From the NCBI GenBank assembly GCA_029936425.1, contig JAPYSU010000017.1, positions 1 to 57,527 on the forward strand: a DNA stretch of 57,527 nucleotides, given 5' to 3'. The notes beneath the pieces are model-generated. The model was not told the DNA's origin and searched no databases. It saw only the letters and a program-made list of their open reading frames with translations. Of this stretch, positions 44,508-53,517 are shown piece by piece (the first letter of the stretch is position 1; each line of letters begins with the position of its first letter). The DNA is from Litorimonas sp. (GTDB lineage Bacteria; Pseudomonadota; Alphaproteobacteria; Caulobacterales; Maricaulaceae). Both the position numbers and the translations under genes were made by a program.

Positions 44508-45570
44508 TGTCTGAACTTTCTGTATTTACACGTGGGGCGGGAAGAAGGAGAGAAAAAACGGTATGACCGGGATGAGACCTGACTTCGACAACTCCGCCAT
44601 GGGCCGCAGCAACTTTGGAAACAAGCGCCAAGCCTAGCCCCTGCCCGTCCTGTTTTGTCGACACAAAAGGCTGGAAAACCTGATCCACCAAATCCGCAGG
44701 AATCCCGGGGCCGTTATCAATCACCTGAATCTCTATGGGCAGGCTCTGCGCTTTTTCTTCGCCCTCACCTGTCGCGGAAACACCGCTTCTGAATTTTGTC
44801 TGAAGCGTGATTTCCGTTCCGGCTTCCGATGCGTTTTTAATCAGGTTCAGAACGGCTTGCATCAACGTATCCGGATCCCCGGCCGCATGAGGAAGGGACG
44901 GATCATAATGCTCGGTAAAAACCAGCTCTTTATCTGCGGACTGGATAATTTTGCGGGCGCGCCTGAGGACTTCGTGAATGTTTACCTGTTCTTCAATCTC
45001 AGGGTCACTATCGCCGAGTGTTTCCATCCGGTCGGCTAAGCGTCGAATTCGGTCAATTTCTGAAGCAATAAGATCAATCAGAGACTGGCCTTCTTCACTG
45101 GCCACATCTTCGCGCAGGAGCTGCGCCGCCCCCTTAATTCCCGCCAAAGGGTTTTTAAGTTCATGCGCAATCAGCCGCCCCATGCCGGACACGACGTGAC
45201 CGCCCATGGCGTTGTTACGGGGCTGGGCTTTGGCAAACCGTATCCCGATACCGATATGTTCCTGAGTAGGAAACGCGGTTAAATGAGAAAGATGAACTTC
45301 GGAATCTTTTCGGTGATTGAATTTGATTTCGCAATCCCGGACAGTGACCGCACTTCCCTCCTCAAAGGATTGAAGAATGCGGCCCTTGGGAAGATCCTGA
45401 ATATTCAAGACAACCCAGATATCTTCTTTTCCAAGACGTTTAATCGAGAGGCCCGTCCAGCTTTGCGCGGCGTCATTGGCCCAGACAACTTTTTGCGTCG
45501 CGGGATCAATCAGAAAACAGGGATAAGGGGCGTCTTCGCCCACCATCGCTCCAAGAGACAGCTTGCTCAT
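44497..45570 (-). CDS. ntrB: Nitrogen sensor histidine kinase NtrB
   Basis: This is a soluble histidine kinase of 357 residues. It has an N-terminal PAS domain (FLIDPATQKVVWANDAAQSW), the dimerisation/phosphoacceptor His in LIAHELKNPLAGIKGA, and the ATPase domain with N box NLIKNASEA, DNGPGIP and GLGLALVSKVAAAHGG. Its activity is set by PII protein in the family. Its start overlaps the dusB stop by four bases (ATGA), and its end overlaps ntrC. Confidence 0.95.
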   Translation of the reverse strand: MSKLSLGAMVGEDAPYPCFLIDPATQKVVWANDAAQSWTGLSIKRLGKEDIWVVLNIQDLPKGRILQSFEEGSAVTVRDCEIKFNHRKDSEVHLSHLTAFPTQEHIGIGIRFAKAQPRNNAMGGHVVSGMGRLIAHELKNPLAGIKGAAQLLREDVASEEGQSLIDLIASEIDRIRRLADRMETLGDSDPEIEEQVNIHEVLRRARKIIQSADKELVFTEHYDPSLPHAAGDPDTLMQAVLNLIKNASEAGTEITLQTKFRSGVSATGEGEEKAQSLPIEIQVIDNGPGIPADLVDQVFQPFVSTKQDGQGLGLALVSKVAAAHGGVVEVRSHPGHTVFSLLLPAPRVNTESSDNEI

Positions 45571-46559
45571 GCCGCCTGCTCCTCATCGCTCTCAAACGCT
45601 TGAGCTAGAATGGATAGAACTTTGTGTGTGTCTTTTGTCGACAGAGCCAGACGCCGCTGAGCTTCCGGAACCTTACCCGGCGCATGCTCGAGGTACGCAG
45701 AAACATGTTTGCGCGCGACCCGAAGCCCTTTGTCTTCTCCATAAAACTCCAAGACATTCTTATAATGATCGGTCGCAATATCCGACTTTTCAGATAGGGA
45801 AAGAACCGGCGCTGAAATATCATCAACGGCCTTCATGACATCTGAAATGAGCCAGGGTCGCCCTGTCAGCGCGCGACCAATCATGACGCCGTCAGCGCCG
45901 GACTGCTCTATCGCGCGGCGCGCCGTGGCGCCGTCATGGATGTCTCCATTGACAATGACAGGAACTGAAACAGCCTCTTTGACGGCTTTGACAGCCGCCC
46001 AGTCGGCCTGGCCTTCATAAAACTGGCACCGGGTTCGGCCGTGAACGACAATCATTTGGACGCCTGCGGCTTCGGCCCGGCTGGCCAGTTCGGCCGCATT
46101 CAAACTCTGTTCGTCCCAACCCAGTCGCATTTTCAAAGTCACAGGCAAAGAGGTTGCCGCCAGCGTTTTTTCGATCATCGCCAGCGCGTGGTCTAAATCC
46201 CGCATCAGAGCAGAGCCCGATTGTCCGCCGACGACTTTACGCGCCGGACAGCCCATATTGATATCTATGATATGCGCGCCCGCTTCTTCGCATAATTTTG
46301 CGCCCACCCCCATCCAGTCCGGGTCGTGACCGACCAGTTGAATGGCAAGCGGGTGTATGTCCGACGAGCCAGCGGCGCGGGCGAGGCTTTCCGGATCTCC
46401 GCTGGCCAGACGGTCACCCGCCACCATTTCCGAAACCACCAGGCCGGGTCTGAATTTCGCAAGAACTTTCCGAAAGGGTAAATCCGTCACACCGGACATG
46501 GGCGCAACTAAAACGCGGGAGCGTAGTTCGAACTTGCCGATATGAAGTGAATTTGCCAT
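45567..46559 (-). CDS. dusB: tRNA-dihydrouridine synthase (DusB/NifR3)
   Basis: This flavoenzyme reduces uridines to dihydrouridine in tRNA. A TIM barrel with the FMN/tRNA region INMGCPARKVVGGQSGSALM (catalytic Cys), VHGRTRCQFYEGQADW and VIVNGDIHD is seen, followed by the helical recognition domain. The length is 330 residues. It is the gene long called nifR3 that precedes ntrB in alphaproteobacteria, and it is co-transcribed with ntrBC here. It is divergent from ispDF by 61 bases. Confidence 0.96.
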   Translation of the reverse strand: MANSLHIGKFELRSRVLVAPMSGVTDLPFRKVLAKFRPGLVVSEMVAGDRLASGDPESLARAAGSSDIHPLAIQLVGHDPDWMGVGAKLCEEAGAHIIDINMGCPARKVVGGQSGSALMRDLDHALAMIEKTLAATSLPVTLKMRLGWDEQSLNAAELASRAEAAGVQMIVVHGRTRCQFYEGQADWAAVKAVKEAVSVPVIVNGDIHDGATARRAIEQSGADGVMIGRALTGRPWLISDVMKAVDDISAPVLSLSEKSDIATDHYKNVLEFYGEDKGLRVARKHVSAYLEHAPGKVPEAQRRLALSTKDTHKVLSILAQAFESDEEQAA

Positions 46560-46620
46560 TACCCTCTCTTATAGCTGCCAAATTGACCGCACAATAATTC
46601 ACCACACGTTTTGAGGGACT

Positions 46621-47763
46621 ATGCCCCGTACCGCCTTAATTTTAGTCGCTGCCGGCAAGGGCGAACGCGCTGGAGGTGATAAACCGAAGCAATATCGACA
46701 TGTCTCAGGCAGACCCCTTATTGAGCATACCCTCTCAAATCTACAAAAAGCCTGTAATTTCGACATCTATTGCGTTGTCGTCAGCCAAAATGACCCCTTT
46801 ATACAATCTGTTCTTTCAGATATCGGGACTGATGCCAAAATCGTCATTGGCGGCGCCAATCGCACAGAATCTGTGCGCAACGGGTTAGCTGCGCTGGAAG
46901 ATTCCAATATTGATCACGTCTTCATTCATGACGCCGCCCGCCCCTTTATCTCTTCTAAAATCATTTCTGACTTGTCCGAAGCGCTACTAACCAGCCATGC
47001 CGCCGCGCCGGCCCTCCCCATACCCGATGCGCTAAAAACGCTTTCCGGCGAAGCCGTTGACCGGGAAGGCCTGCGCCGCGTTCAAACGCCCCAGGCTTTT
47101 CACTATCAGGAAGTCTGGCGCGCTTTTAAAGCTCTACCAAAAAACGAAAGTCGGGCCGATGATATTGCTGTCGCTCAGGAAGCTGGTCTCGCAATCACCC
47201 TTACTCAGGGAGATGAGCGTAATTTTAAACTGACCTATCCGGAAGATTTCGCTAAAGCCGAGCAGATGCTGCAATCAGAAACCTACATCGCAACCGGATC
47301 CGGATTTGACGTTCATCAGTTTGAAGAGGGCGGCACATTGTGGCTTTGCGGGCTGCCGATAGACTGCGGATATAGTTTAAGAGGCCATTCGGACGCCGAT
47401 GCCGGGCTTCACGCTTTGACGGATGCCTTGCTCGGCGCGATTGCTTTTGGGGATATTGGCGATCATTTCCCGCCGTCTGACCCAAAATGGAAAGACGCAG
47501 CTTCGGATAAATTTCTGCTTTTTGCCTTGGAAAAACTCGCCGAACGCGGCGGAAAATTACAACATGTCGACGTCACCCTGATTTGCGAGAAACCCAAGAT
47601 CAAACCGCACCGTGAAAAAATGCGCGAGCGAATTGCCGCGCTTTGCGAGCTTCCTTTAAACCGCGTGAGCGTCAAAGCGACGACAACGGAAAAACTAGGT
47701 TTCACTGGTAGAGGTGAAGGTCTGGCGGCGCAAGCGACCGCGACTGTAAGGCTCCCCTCATGA
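46621..47763 (+). CDS. ispDF: Bifunctional IspD/IspF isoprenoid enzyme
   Basis: This fused enzyme has two steps of the methylerythritol phosphate pathway. Residues 1 to about 220 are IspD, the MEP cytidylyltransferase (LILVAAGKGERAGGDKPKQY). From about 222 is IspF, the MECDP synthase (GSGFDVHQF, LRGHSDADAGLHALTDALLGA and IGDHFPPSD with Asp/His metal ligands). The fusion is frequent in alphaproteobacteria. 380 residues. It supplies precursors for carotenoids and quinones. The stop overlaps the pncC start. Confidence 0.97.
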   Translation: MPRTALILVAAGKGERAGGDKPKQYRHVSGRPLIEHTLSNLQKACNFDIYCVVVSQNDPFIQSVLSDIGTDAKIVIGGANRTESVRNGLAALEDSNIDHVFIHDAARPFISSKIISDLSEALLTSHAAAPALPIPDALKTLSGEAVDREGLRRVQTPQAFHYQEVWRAFKALPKNESRADDIAVAQEAGLAITLTQGDERNFKLTYPEDFAKAEQMLQSETYIATGSGFDVHQFEEGGTLWLCGLPIDCGYSLRGHSDADAGLHALTDALLGAIAFGDIGDHFPPSDPKWKDAASDKFLLFALEKLAERGGKLQHVDVTLICEKPKIKPHREKMRERIAALCELPLNRVSVKATTTEKLGFTGRGEGLAAQATATVRLPS

Positions 47764-48266
47764 GCGCCGTGACGCTGAAAGATATTTTTTCTCTGGCCCA
47801 ACACGTTATCTCTCAGGCTACCGAGAAAAATCTCCGGATTGGAACAGCGGAGAGCTGTACAGGCGGGCTGATTGGCGCCGCCATTACGTCCATTGCCGGT
47901 TCCTCTGCGCCTTTTAAAGGCGGGATTATTGCCTATGATAACTCAATAAAGATAAGCCATCTCGGCGTTAGCGAAGACGTTTTGGCAGATCACGGCGCCG
48001 TTAGCGAAGCAGTTGCCAAAGCTATGGCGGAAGGCGCTCTTAGCGCGCTCGAGATTGATTTAGCCGTTTCTGTCACAGGTATTGCCGGACCAGGCGGAGG
48101 CACAGACGAAAAGCCCGTAGGGACAGTCTGGATAGGTCTCGCACTTAAAGGGCAAGACGCGACGGCAACCCTTCACAATTTTGGAGACATTGGACGTAAT
48201 AAAGTCAGAGATATAACGTGTTACGAAGCGCTAAAGGCTTTGAAGAACGCTTTAAGCAACGCCTAG
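47760..48266 (+). CDS. pncC: CinA-type nicotinamide-nucleotide amidase PncC
   Basis: This 168-residue stand-alone CinA C-terminal domain deamidates NMN to nicotinate mononucleotide in NAD recycling. Motifs are GTAESCTGGLIGAAITSI, GGIIAYDNSIKISHLGV and SVTGIAGPGGGTDEKPVGTVW. The start overlaps the ispDF stop (ATGA). The last 15 bases overlap the end of ratA on the other strand. Confidence 0.93.
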   Translation: MSAVTLKDIFSLAQHVISQATEKNLRIGTAESCTGGLIGAAITSIAGSSAPFKGGIIAYDNSIKISHLGVSEDVLADHGAVSEAVAKAMAEGALSALEIDLAVSVTGIAGPGGGTDEKPVGTVWIGLALKGQDATATLHNFGDIGRNKVRDITCYEALKALKNALSNA

Positions 48267-48755
48267 ACGGCTCTTTTCTTTCTTTAAATTCAAATTCGGA
48301 TCGGCTTTGACAGGGTCGCAGACTTTCGCCGCTCTCTCCTCAAACACTTTCATGATGTGTCTACTGGCTTTCTCAAACTTGTCCTTAATAAGAAGGTTAA
48401 GCGGGAAGGCTTTCAAAGTCACATCCACGTAAAAGTCCACCAAGGTTGTTCCGTCTGACAGCTCATGAAAGACCCAGCGATTTTCAAGATTTTTAACGGG
48501 CCCACCCTTCTCCGCTTTGGTGACTCGAATAACTTTTTTCTCGCGGTCAACATGGACGAGTGACTTAAAATTTTGCCGAATGGATTTATAGGCCGCAACA
48601 GCTTCGGCTTCGAAATCTGTTTCGCTCAGCTGTTTGGTTATCCGCAAGCTGGAAATCAATTCAATAAAGTTTGGATATTCTTCGACATTGGCGACCATCT
48701 CTAACAGCTCGCCCGCTCCGTGTGGAATGCGTTTGGTAAAACTGGCGGACGGCAT
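48252..48755 (-). CDS. ratA: RatA/Coq10-type START-domain protein
   Basis: This is a 167-residue START-like protein of the COQ10/RatA family. It begins ASFTKRIPHGAGELLEMVANVEEYPNF in the family pattern (split here: VEEYPNFIELIS), with the buried-helix LLIKDKFEKASRHIMKVFEERA near the end. In bacteria it may bind ubiquinone or lipids; the RatA name comes from a proposed ribosome-association role. It is co-transcribed with lipA, whose stop overlaps its ATG by one base (TAATG), and is convergent with pncC. Confidence 0.85.
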   Translation of the reverse strand: MPSASFTKRIPHGAGELLEMVANVEEYPNFIELISSLRITKQLSETDFEAEAVAAYKSIRQNFKSLVHVDREKKVIRVTKAEKGGPVKNLENRWVFHELSDGTTLVDFYVDVTLKAFPLNLLIKDKFEKASRHIMKVFEERAAKVCDPVKADPNLNLKKEKSRLGVA

Positions 48756-49720
48756 TAGGCGTGCTGGGCCTGTCTAGCGGCCTGAAGTTTGGTGAAATCA
48801 CTATCCGCATGATAGCTGGAACGCGTGAGCGGACTGGCAGAGACCACAAGAAATCCTTTTGCTTTAGCAATCGTCTCGTAAGCCTTGAATTCTTCCGGCG
48901 TAACAAACCGCTTCACAGCCGCATGTTTGCGGGTCGGTTGCAAATACTGGCCGATTGTCAGGAAGTCGATTCCCGCAGAGCGCATATCGTCCATGACCTG
49001 CATGACTTCTTCTTTGGTCTCTCCCAATCCGACCATCAGGCCTGATTTTGTAAATTGGGAGGGATCGCGTTCCTTGACGCGCTCCAAAAGACGAAGGGAG
49101 TGGAAATAACGCGCGCCGGGACGAATAGACAAATAAAGACGCGGCACGGTTTCAAGGTTATGATTGAAGACATCCGGGCGGGCATCAATGACCGTTTCTA
49201 CCGCTCCTTTTTTCCGAAGAAAATCAGGCGTCAGAATTTCGATCGTGGTTTTGGGCGATTGGGACCGAATGGCATTTATGACGTCGACAAAGTGCTGGGC
49301 TCCGCCATCTGACAGATCATCCCGGTCCACAGACGTAATCACGACATGTTTAAGGCCCATTTCATCAACCGCCTCGGCAATTTTTTTGGGCTCATAAGCA
49401 TCAACGTCCTGCGGCAGGCCCGTGGCCACATTGCAAAAAGCGCAAGCCCGCGTGCAAACCTCTCCCAGAATCATAAAGGTCGCATGCGACTTTTCCCAGC
49501 ACTCGCCAATATTCGGACAGCCCGCTTCTTCGCACACAGTTACGAGGCCTTTGTCCTTCACGATTTTGCGGGTTTCGGCATATCCCTTGGAGGTCGGGGC
49601 TTTCACCCGAATCCATGACGGCTTGCGAAGCACCTCGGTGTCCGGCCGGTTGGCCTTTTCCGGATGCCGCAATGCGGGCTTGGGGCGAATATTCTGCGCA
49701 GTATCAATAAGCGTAGCCAT
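48755..49720 (-). CDS. lipA: Lipoyl synthase LipA
   Basis: This radical SAM enzyme inserts two sulfurs into protein-bound octanoyl groups, making the lipoyl cofactor of PdhB and PdhC encoded further on. Auxiliary cluster cysteines are in CEEAGCPNIGECW, and the radical SAM motif is CTRACAFCNV. A late RSSYHAD (Arg-Ser-Ser-Tyr) provides the last auxiliary ligand. 321 residues. It is divergent from the acyltransferase gene over a 215-base space with a terminator-like hairpin. Confidence 0.98.
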   Translation of the reverse strand: MATLIDTAQNIRPKPALRHPEKANRPDTEVLRKPSWIRVKAPTSKGYAETRKIVKDKGLVTVCEEAGCPNIGECWEKSHATFMILGEVCTRACAFCNVATGLPQDVDAYEPKKIAEAVDEMGLKHVVITSVDRDDLSDGGAQHFVDVINAIRSQSPKTTIEILTPDFLRKKGAVETVIDARPDVFNHNLETVPRLYLSIRPGARYFHSLRLLERVKERDPSQFTKSGLMVGLGETKEEVMQVMDDMRSAGIDFLTIGQYLQPTRKHAAVKRFVTPEEFKAYETIAKAKGFLVVSASPLTRSSYHADSDFTKLQAARQAQHA

Positions 49721-49740
49721 GAGCGTTAAATGGGGGTTTT

Positions 49741-49826
49741 GACCGTCAGGAGCAAGCTCAATTTCAGGCTTTCACTGCAAGGCAGAGCCCGCAAATCTGC
49801 AAACACGCAAAGTTGGCGTGTTTTTT
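49741..49826 (+). ncRNA. Candidate small RNA or leader, ends in terminator
   Basis: A plus-strand RNA through this stretch could fold one hairpin at about 49768-49790 (GGCT ... CTGC-AAG-GCAG-AGCC) and would end at the intrinsic terminator 49801-49826. No plus-strand gene ends here, since lipA is read on the other strand. It may be a short stand-alone RNA or the attenuated leader of the acyltransferase. The 5' end is a guess. Confidence 0.25.
49801..49826 (+). terminator. Intrinsic terminator without an upstream gene
   Basis: AAACACGC at 49801-49808 pairs perfectly with GCGTGTTT at 49816-49823, loop of seven, and T continues to 49826. This is a good Rho-independent terminator for the plus strand. 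On the minus strand the stem ends in only three T, so it is oriented against plus-strand transcripts. It stands 110 bases upstream of the acyltransferase ATG. Confidence 0.65.
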
Positions 49827-49935
49827 GCTTATATTAACAGGATTACGCTACAAATATTGGCATTAATGAGGAAATAGAACCCTGTTCAAGGCAAATACTA
49901 TCGCTAAACCTGAGTTTTCGCTGTTTCAGCGCCTG

Positions 49936-51030
49936 ATGACGCCTGTGCGAATTCGGGACGGGCACGACAACTTTTTCACGCCTTTACGCATTCTTATGGC
50001 GCTTTTAGTTGTCATAGATCATGCAATGATTGTCGGTTTGCGAGACATGTCTGGTGGAATTCACGGTTTTTTTCATTACGACTTAAGTTATCTGGCGGTA
50101 AATTTATTTTTTATCACCTCCGGTTTTCTTGTTACGAAAAGTATGACCTATCGTAGGGATTTGGCAGAATATAGTTCTGCGCGTGTCCTTAGAATTTACC
50201 CGGCTCTGATTATACATTTAGCCTTTATTCTGCTCCTCATCGGGCCTCTCGCCACAACGCTTCCCACTTGGGATTACCTCACGCATCCGGATGTGTGGAA
50301 ACAGCCCTTGCTTGTGTTAAGTTTTTTCAACTCGGATATGGTTCTCCCCGGCGCTTTCCTAACCAATCATGAGCAATTAGCCGGAGCGCCTCTCTGGACT
50401 TTGCGTTATGAACTTATGGCCTATCTGGGGACGGCCCTAATTTTTTCATTGGGTCTAATGCGACGCAAATGGATGATTTTGGCGCAATTTATTATCCCCA
50501 GCCTGGCGTGGATTGTGACCAAGGAGACAGGGTTATATGAGCATCTTCCCGCCACAGCGCAGAGTGTGTTGCGGTTCGGAATCGCATACGGATTGGGTGC
50601 CACCCTATTTGCCTATCGAAAACGACTGAACTTCCACCTCCCAGGTTTACTCTGCATGGCCTTGTTGGCAGTATTATGCAGCCAGATAAGCGCGATGGAA
50701 ATAGCCATGAACTTGATGCTGGCTTACGGCCTCATGCTTGTCGCTTTCTTGAAAGCCCCGCGTTTCAACCGCTTGCAAGACCTCTCTGATGTTTCCTACG
50801 GCATATATATTTACCATTGGGGCTTGCTGCAGCTCGCCTTTTATTGGTGGCCGCAACTAAGCCCAATAGCGCTTTTCGTTCTTATCGCGCCTCTCTCATA
50901 TGCAATTGCATACGCGTCGTGGCATATTGTCGAAAAACCTGCCCTCAAGGCAAAAAAGCAATTTGCAAAACATTTGAGATTCGGCCGAAAGCCCCCATCC
51001 CTTGAGGGCGGCAAAATCTTACTGGACTAA
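49936..51030 (+). CDS. Acyltransferase family 3 membrane protein
   Basis: This inner-membrane acyltransferase-3 protein has ten or so helices in 364 residues. It likely transfers an acetyl or other acyl group to an exported sugar or envelope glycan. The family start is seen in FTPLRILMALLVVIDHAM with the essential His, followed by NLFFITSGFLVTKS, ARVLRIYPAL and the late SDVSYGIYIYHWG. No Shine-Dalgarno precedes this ATG; the frame is open up to 49870, and a GAGGA at 49868-49872 is well spaced for a CTG at 49882. It ends 3 bases from lpd. Confidence 0.9.
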   Translation: MTPVRIRDGHDNFFTPLRILMALLVVIDHAMIVGLRDMSGGIHGFFHYDLSYLAVNLFFITSGFLVTKSMTYRRDLAEYSSARVLRIYPALIIHLAFILLLIGPLATTLPTWDYLTHPDVWKQPLLVLSFFNSDMVLPGAFLTNHEQLAGAPLWTLRYELMAYLGTALIFSLGLMRRKWMILAQFIIPSLAWIVTKETGLYEHLPATAQSVLRFGIAYGLGATLFAYRKRLNFHLPGLLCMALLAVLCSQISAMEIAMNLMLAYGLMLVAFLKAPRFNRLQDLSDVSYGIYIYHWGLLQLAFYWWPQLSPIALFVLIAPLSYAIAYASWHIVEKPALKAKKQFAKHLRFGRKPPSLEGGKILLD

Positions 51031-51033
51031 ACC

Positions 51034-52425
51034 TTAATAGTGGATTGTCCGGTCATAGGCGTCGAGAACCGCCTCGTGCATCATCTCTGACAGGGTCGGA
51101 TGCGGGAACACAGTTTCCATCAACTCGTGCTCTGTCGTTTCCAGCTTTTGCGCGATCGTATAGCCTTGAATAAGCTCAGTCACTTCGGCGCCGATCATAT
51201 GCGCGCCGAGCAGCTCCCCCGTCTTGGCGTCAAAGATGGTTTTGACCAAACCTTCCGGCTCTCCCAAAGCAATCGCTTTGCCGTTGCCAATGAAAGGGAA
51301 ACGCCCGACCTTTACCTCATAGCCCGCCTCTTTCGCTTGCGCTTCGGTGTGTCCCACAGACGCAATTTGTGGGTGGCAATAAGTACATCCGGGAATAGCA
51401 TTCGCATCAAGAGGGTGCGGATTTTCACCTGCGATTTTTTCGATACAGATAATGCCTTCATGCGACGCTTTATGCGCAAGCCAGGGCGGTGTGGTTACAT
51501 CGCCAATCGCATAGAGACCCTTCACGCCCGTAAAGGAATATTCATCGACCTCGATATGCGTTTTCTCAATTTTAACGCCCAGATTTTCGAGGCCCATATC
51601 TTCGGTATTGCCGACAATGCCGATAGCCAGAACGACGCGATCAAACTCGACCTCTTCGGATGTATCGCCTTTGGTCAAAGTCGCTGTAACGCCATTTTTG
51701 CTTGTCTTTACAGAGGCTTGCGTTTCAGTCTTGATTGTTACGCCGCGCTTTTCAAACGCCTTACGGGCCATTTTGGAGATCTCTTCATCTTCCGCCGGTA
51801 GGATGCGATCCACCATTTCAACGACCGTCACGTCGGCGCCAAAGGCGTCAAAAAAGGAGGCGAATTCCATGCCAATCGCGCCCGAGCCCACAACGAGAAG
51901 CTTTTTCGGAATGCTGTCCGGTACCATCGCTTCGCGGGCTGTCCAGATATATTTTCCGTCCGGCTCTAACCCCGCTTGCGGGATATGACGGGCGCGAGCC
52001 CCGGTTCCCAGGATGACGTGTTTGGCCGTATAATCTGTTCCGTCCACCACAACCGTTGGCGCGTCCTTACCTTCTTTAAGTTTAGCAAAACCGTTGATCA
52101 CGGTGATTTTGTTTTTCTTCATGAGATGCTTGATGCCGCCGGAAAGCTGCCCGGCGATTTTGCGGGAGCGTTTGACGATTTTTTCAAGGTCAAAGCTCGG
52201 CTCGGCGGAAAGGCCATACTCATCCGCGTGCTGCATATTGTGATAAACTTCGGCGGAACGCAGAAGCGCTTTCGTCGGAATACAGCCCCAATTCAGACAA
52301 ACGCCTCCCAAATCTTCCTTTTCAACAATCGCAGTTTTAAATCCGAGTTGAGCCGCCCGAATGGCGGTCACATAGCCCCCGGGTCCGGATCCGATTACGA
52401 TAACGTCAAAAGCTGTTTCAGCCAT
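51034..52425 (-). CDS. lpd: Dihydrolipoyl dehydrogenase (E3)
   Basis: This flavoprotein reoxidises dihydrolipoyl groups with NAD+ in the pyruvate dehydrogenase complex. The FAD-binding motif VIVIGSGPGGYVTAIRAA is N-terminal; the redox disulfide is in GGVCLNWGCIPTKALL; the NAD motif is VVGSGAIGMEFASFF; the C-terminal His-Glu region reads VFPHPTLSEMMHEA. 463 residues from ATG 52423-52425 (MAETAFDV); twelve further codons upstream are unlikely. It is downstream of pdhC and an uncharacterised membrane-anchored protein. Confidence 0.97.
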   Translation of the reverse strand: MAETAFDVIVIGSGPGGYVTAIRAAQLGFKTAIVEKEDLGGVCLNWGCIPTKALLRSAEVYHNMQHADEYGLSAEPSFDLEKIVKRSRKIAGQLSGGIKHLMKKNKITVINGFAKLKEGKDAPTVVVDGTDYTAKHVILGTGARARHIPQAGLEPDGKYIWTAREAMVPDSIPKKLLVVGSGAIGMEFASFFDAFGADVTVVEMVDRILPAEDEEISKMARKAFEKRGVTIKTETQASVKTSKNGVTATLTKGDTSEEVEFDRVVLAIGIVGNTEDMGLENLGVKIEKTHIEVDEYSFTGVKGLYAIGDVTTPPWLAHKASHEGIICIEKIAGENPHPLDANAIPGCTYCHPQIASVGHTEAQAKEAGYEVKVGRFPFIGNGKAIALGEPEGLVKTIFDAKTGELLGAHMIGAEVTELIQGYTIAQKLETTEHELMETVFPHPTLSEMMHEAVLDAYDRTIHY

Positions 52426-52508
52426 AGGTTTGGGCCTTATTGCGGGAATTAATTCTCGCAAATCTATGACAGATTTCAGGGCGAATTAGAACCCATAATT
52501 CGGAATAT

Positions 52509-53423
52509 CTAATTTGTCGGAATGTTAGAGTTTGCCTGATTCTGGGAGGGAGCCGTCATAGCCTCTATCACCTGCAAACGAAGCACATCAGCGAGCGCCT
52601 GCGTCTCGACATTTTCCAGAATGGCAAAAGCCGCGTCGCGCTTTCCAAGGCGGGCAAGACCCACCGCAATATTGCTCCGCGCGGTATCGCGCAGCTCAGG
52701 CTGGCTTATTTCGGTAATAACAGCTTTGGACCGTTCAAAATCCATTTGGCGGATCGTATAGTCAATCAGGCTCAGATAAGCGCGGTCTCGAAGCTCCACG
52801 ATACCAATATCTTTTGTCTCCGCGAGCGCTGTTTCATAAACCGCTTCGATTTCCTCGCCAGACTTCATCTCAGGCGATGTAGCCGTTTTCTGCGTAGCGG
52901 TATCAGGGTCCTCTACTGCCTGAATATCATCGCTCGGCTCTGTTTCCTGCCCCTCAGAGGTTTCTCGCTCTTTTTTCAAAATATCCCGGACAGCGCCGTC
53001 CACGTCAGACGTGTCCATTTCGTCCACATCGATGGGGGCCTGCTCTGATGCATCTACATCAGAATTATCATCGTCGCTTTTCTTTTTCAGATAGCGGTCC
53101 AGCCATTTTTTTTCAGATTTATTCTTATCTTCTGATTTTGAAGTCTCTGATTTTGGCGGCTGGGCCTGATCTCCATCGGACAAAGTTTCTTTGATTTTCG
53201 CTTCGAGCGAGTCAGAGGCGCTCGTCATTTTTTCTATCGTATCGGAGGCCGACTCGCTGACATCATCCGCAACAGATTTGGTGGCTTCCTTTGTATTCGA
53301 AACGGCTTGCTGGAAGTCGGCTTTCACGCCAGCCGTGGCAATTTCTCCGCCCGTCCCAAAATAAACGACTGCTCCAGCGAGGCCCGCAAGGAGGGTTCCA
53401 GTAAGTAATGATTTCCAAAGCAT
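52509..53423 (-). CDS. Membrane-anchored acidic protein, unknown
   Basis: I do not recognise this 304-residue protein. It has an N-terminal hydrophobic anchor (LLTGTLLAGLAGAVVYFG), then a helical segment rich in Ala/Ser/Lys/Glu (about 35-85), then a long acidic and probably disordered region with KKWLDRYLKKK. The C-terminal 110 residues are helical, with TPR-like repeats (RDRAYLSLIDYTIRQMDFER, RDTARSNIAVGLARLGKRDA). It lies between pdhC and lpd on the same strand. It resembles no enzyme; a scaffold or envelope role is only a guess. A GGAG precedes the ATG. Confidence 0.75.
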   Translation of the reverse strand: MLWKSLLTGTLLAGLAGAVVYFGTGGEIATAGVKADFQQAVSNTKEATKSVADDVSESASDTIEKMTSASDSLEAKIKETLSDGDQAQPPKSETSKSEDKNKSEKKWLDRYLKKKSDDDNSDVDASEQAPIDVDEMDTSDVDGAVRDILKKERETSEGQETEPSDDIQAVEDPDTATQKTATSPEMKSGEEIEAVYETALAETKDIGIVELRDRAYLSLIDYTIRQMDFERSKAVITEISQPELRDTARSNIAVGLARLGKRDAAFAILENVETQALADVLRLQVIEAMTAPSQNQANSNIPTN

Positions 53424-53517
53424 AATCCGCTCCGCGAACTTAAGTTTTCATTAAGTATAACGCGGGGCGGCTGAAGGGCAATGCTCCTCCCCTCTAGGGA
53501 GAAACTTTGCTCAGTTA

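Noticed and set aside
51100..51801. Plus-strand open frame of 233 codons opposite lpd
   Set aside because: Shadow of the well-supported lpd gene; no ribosome binding site or family.
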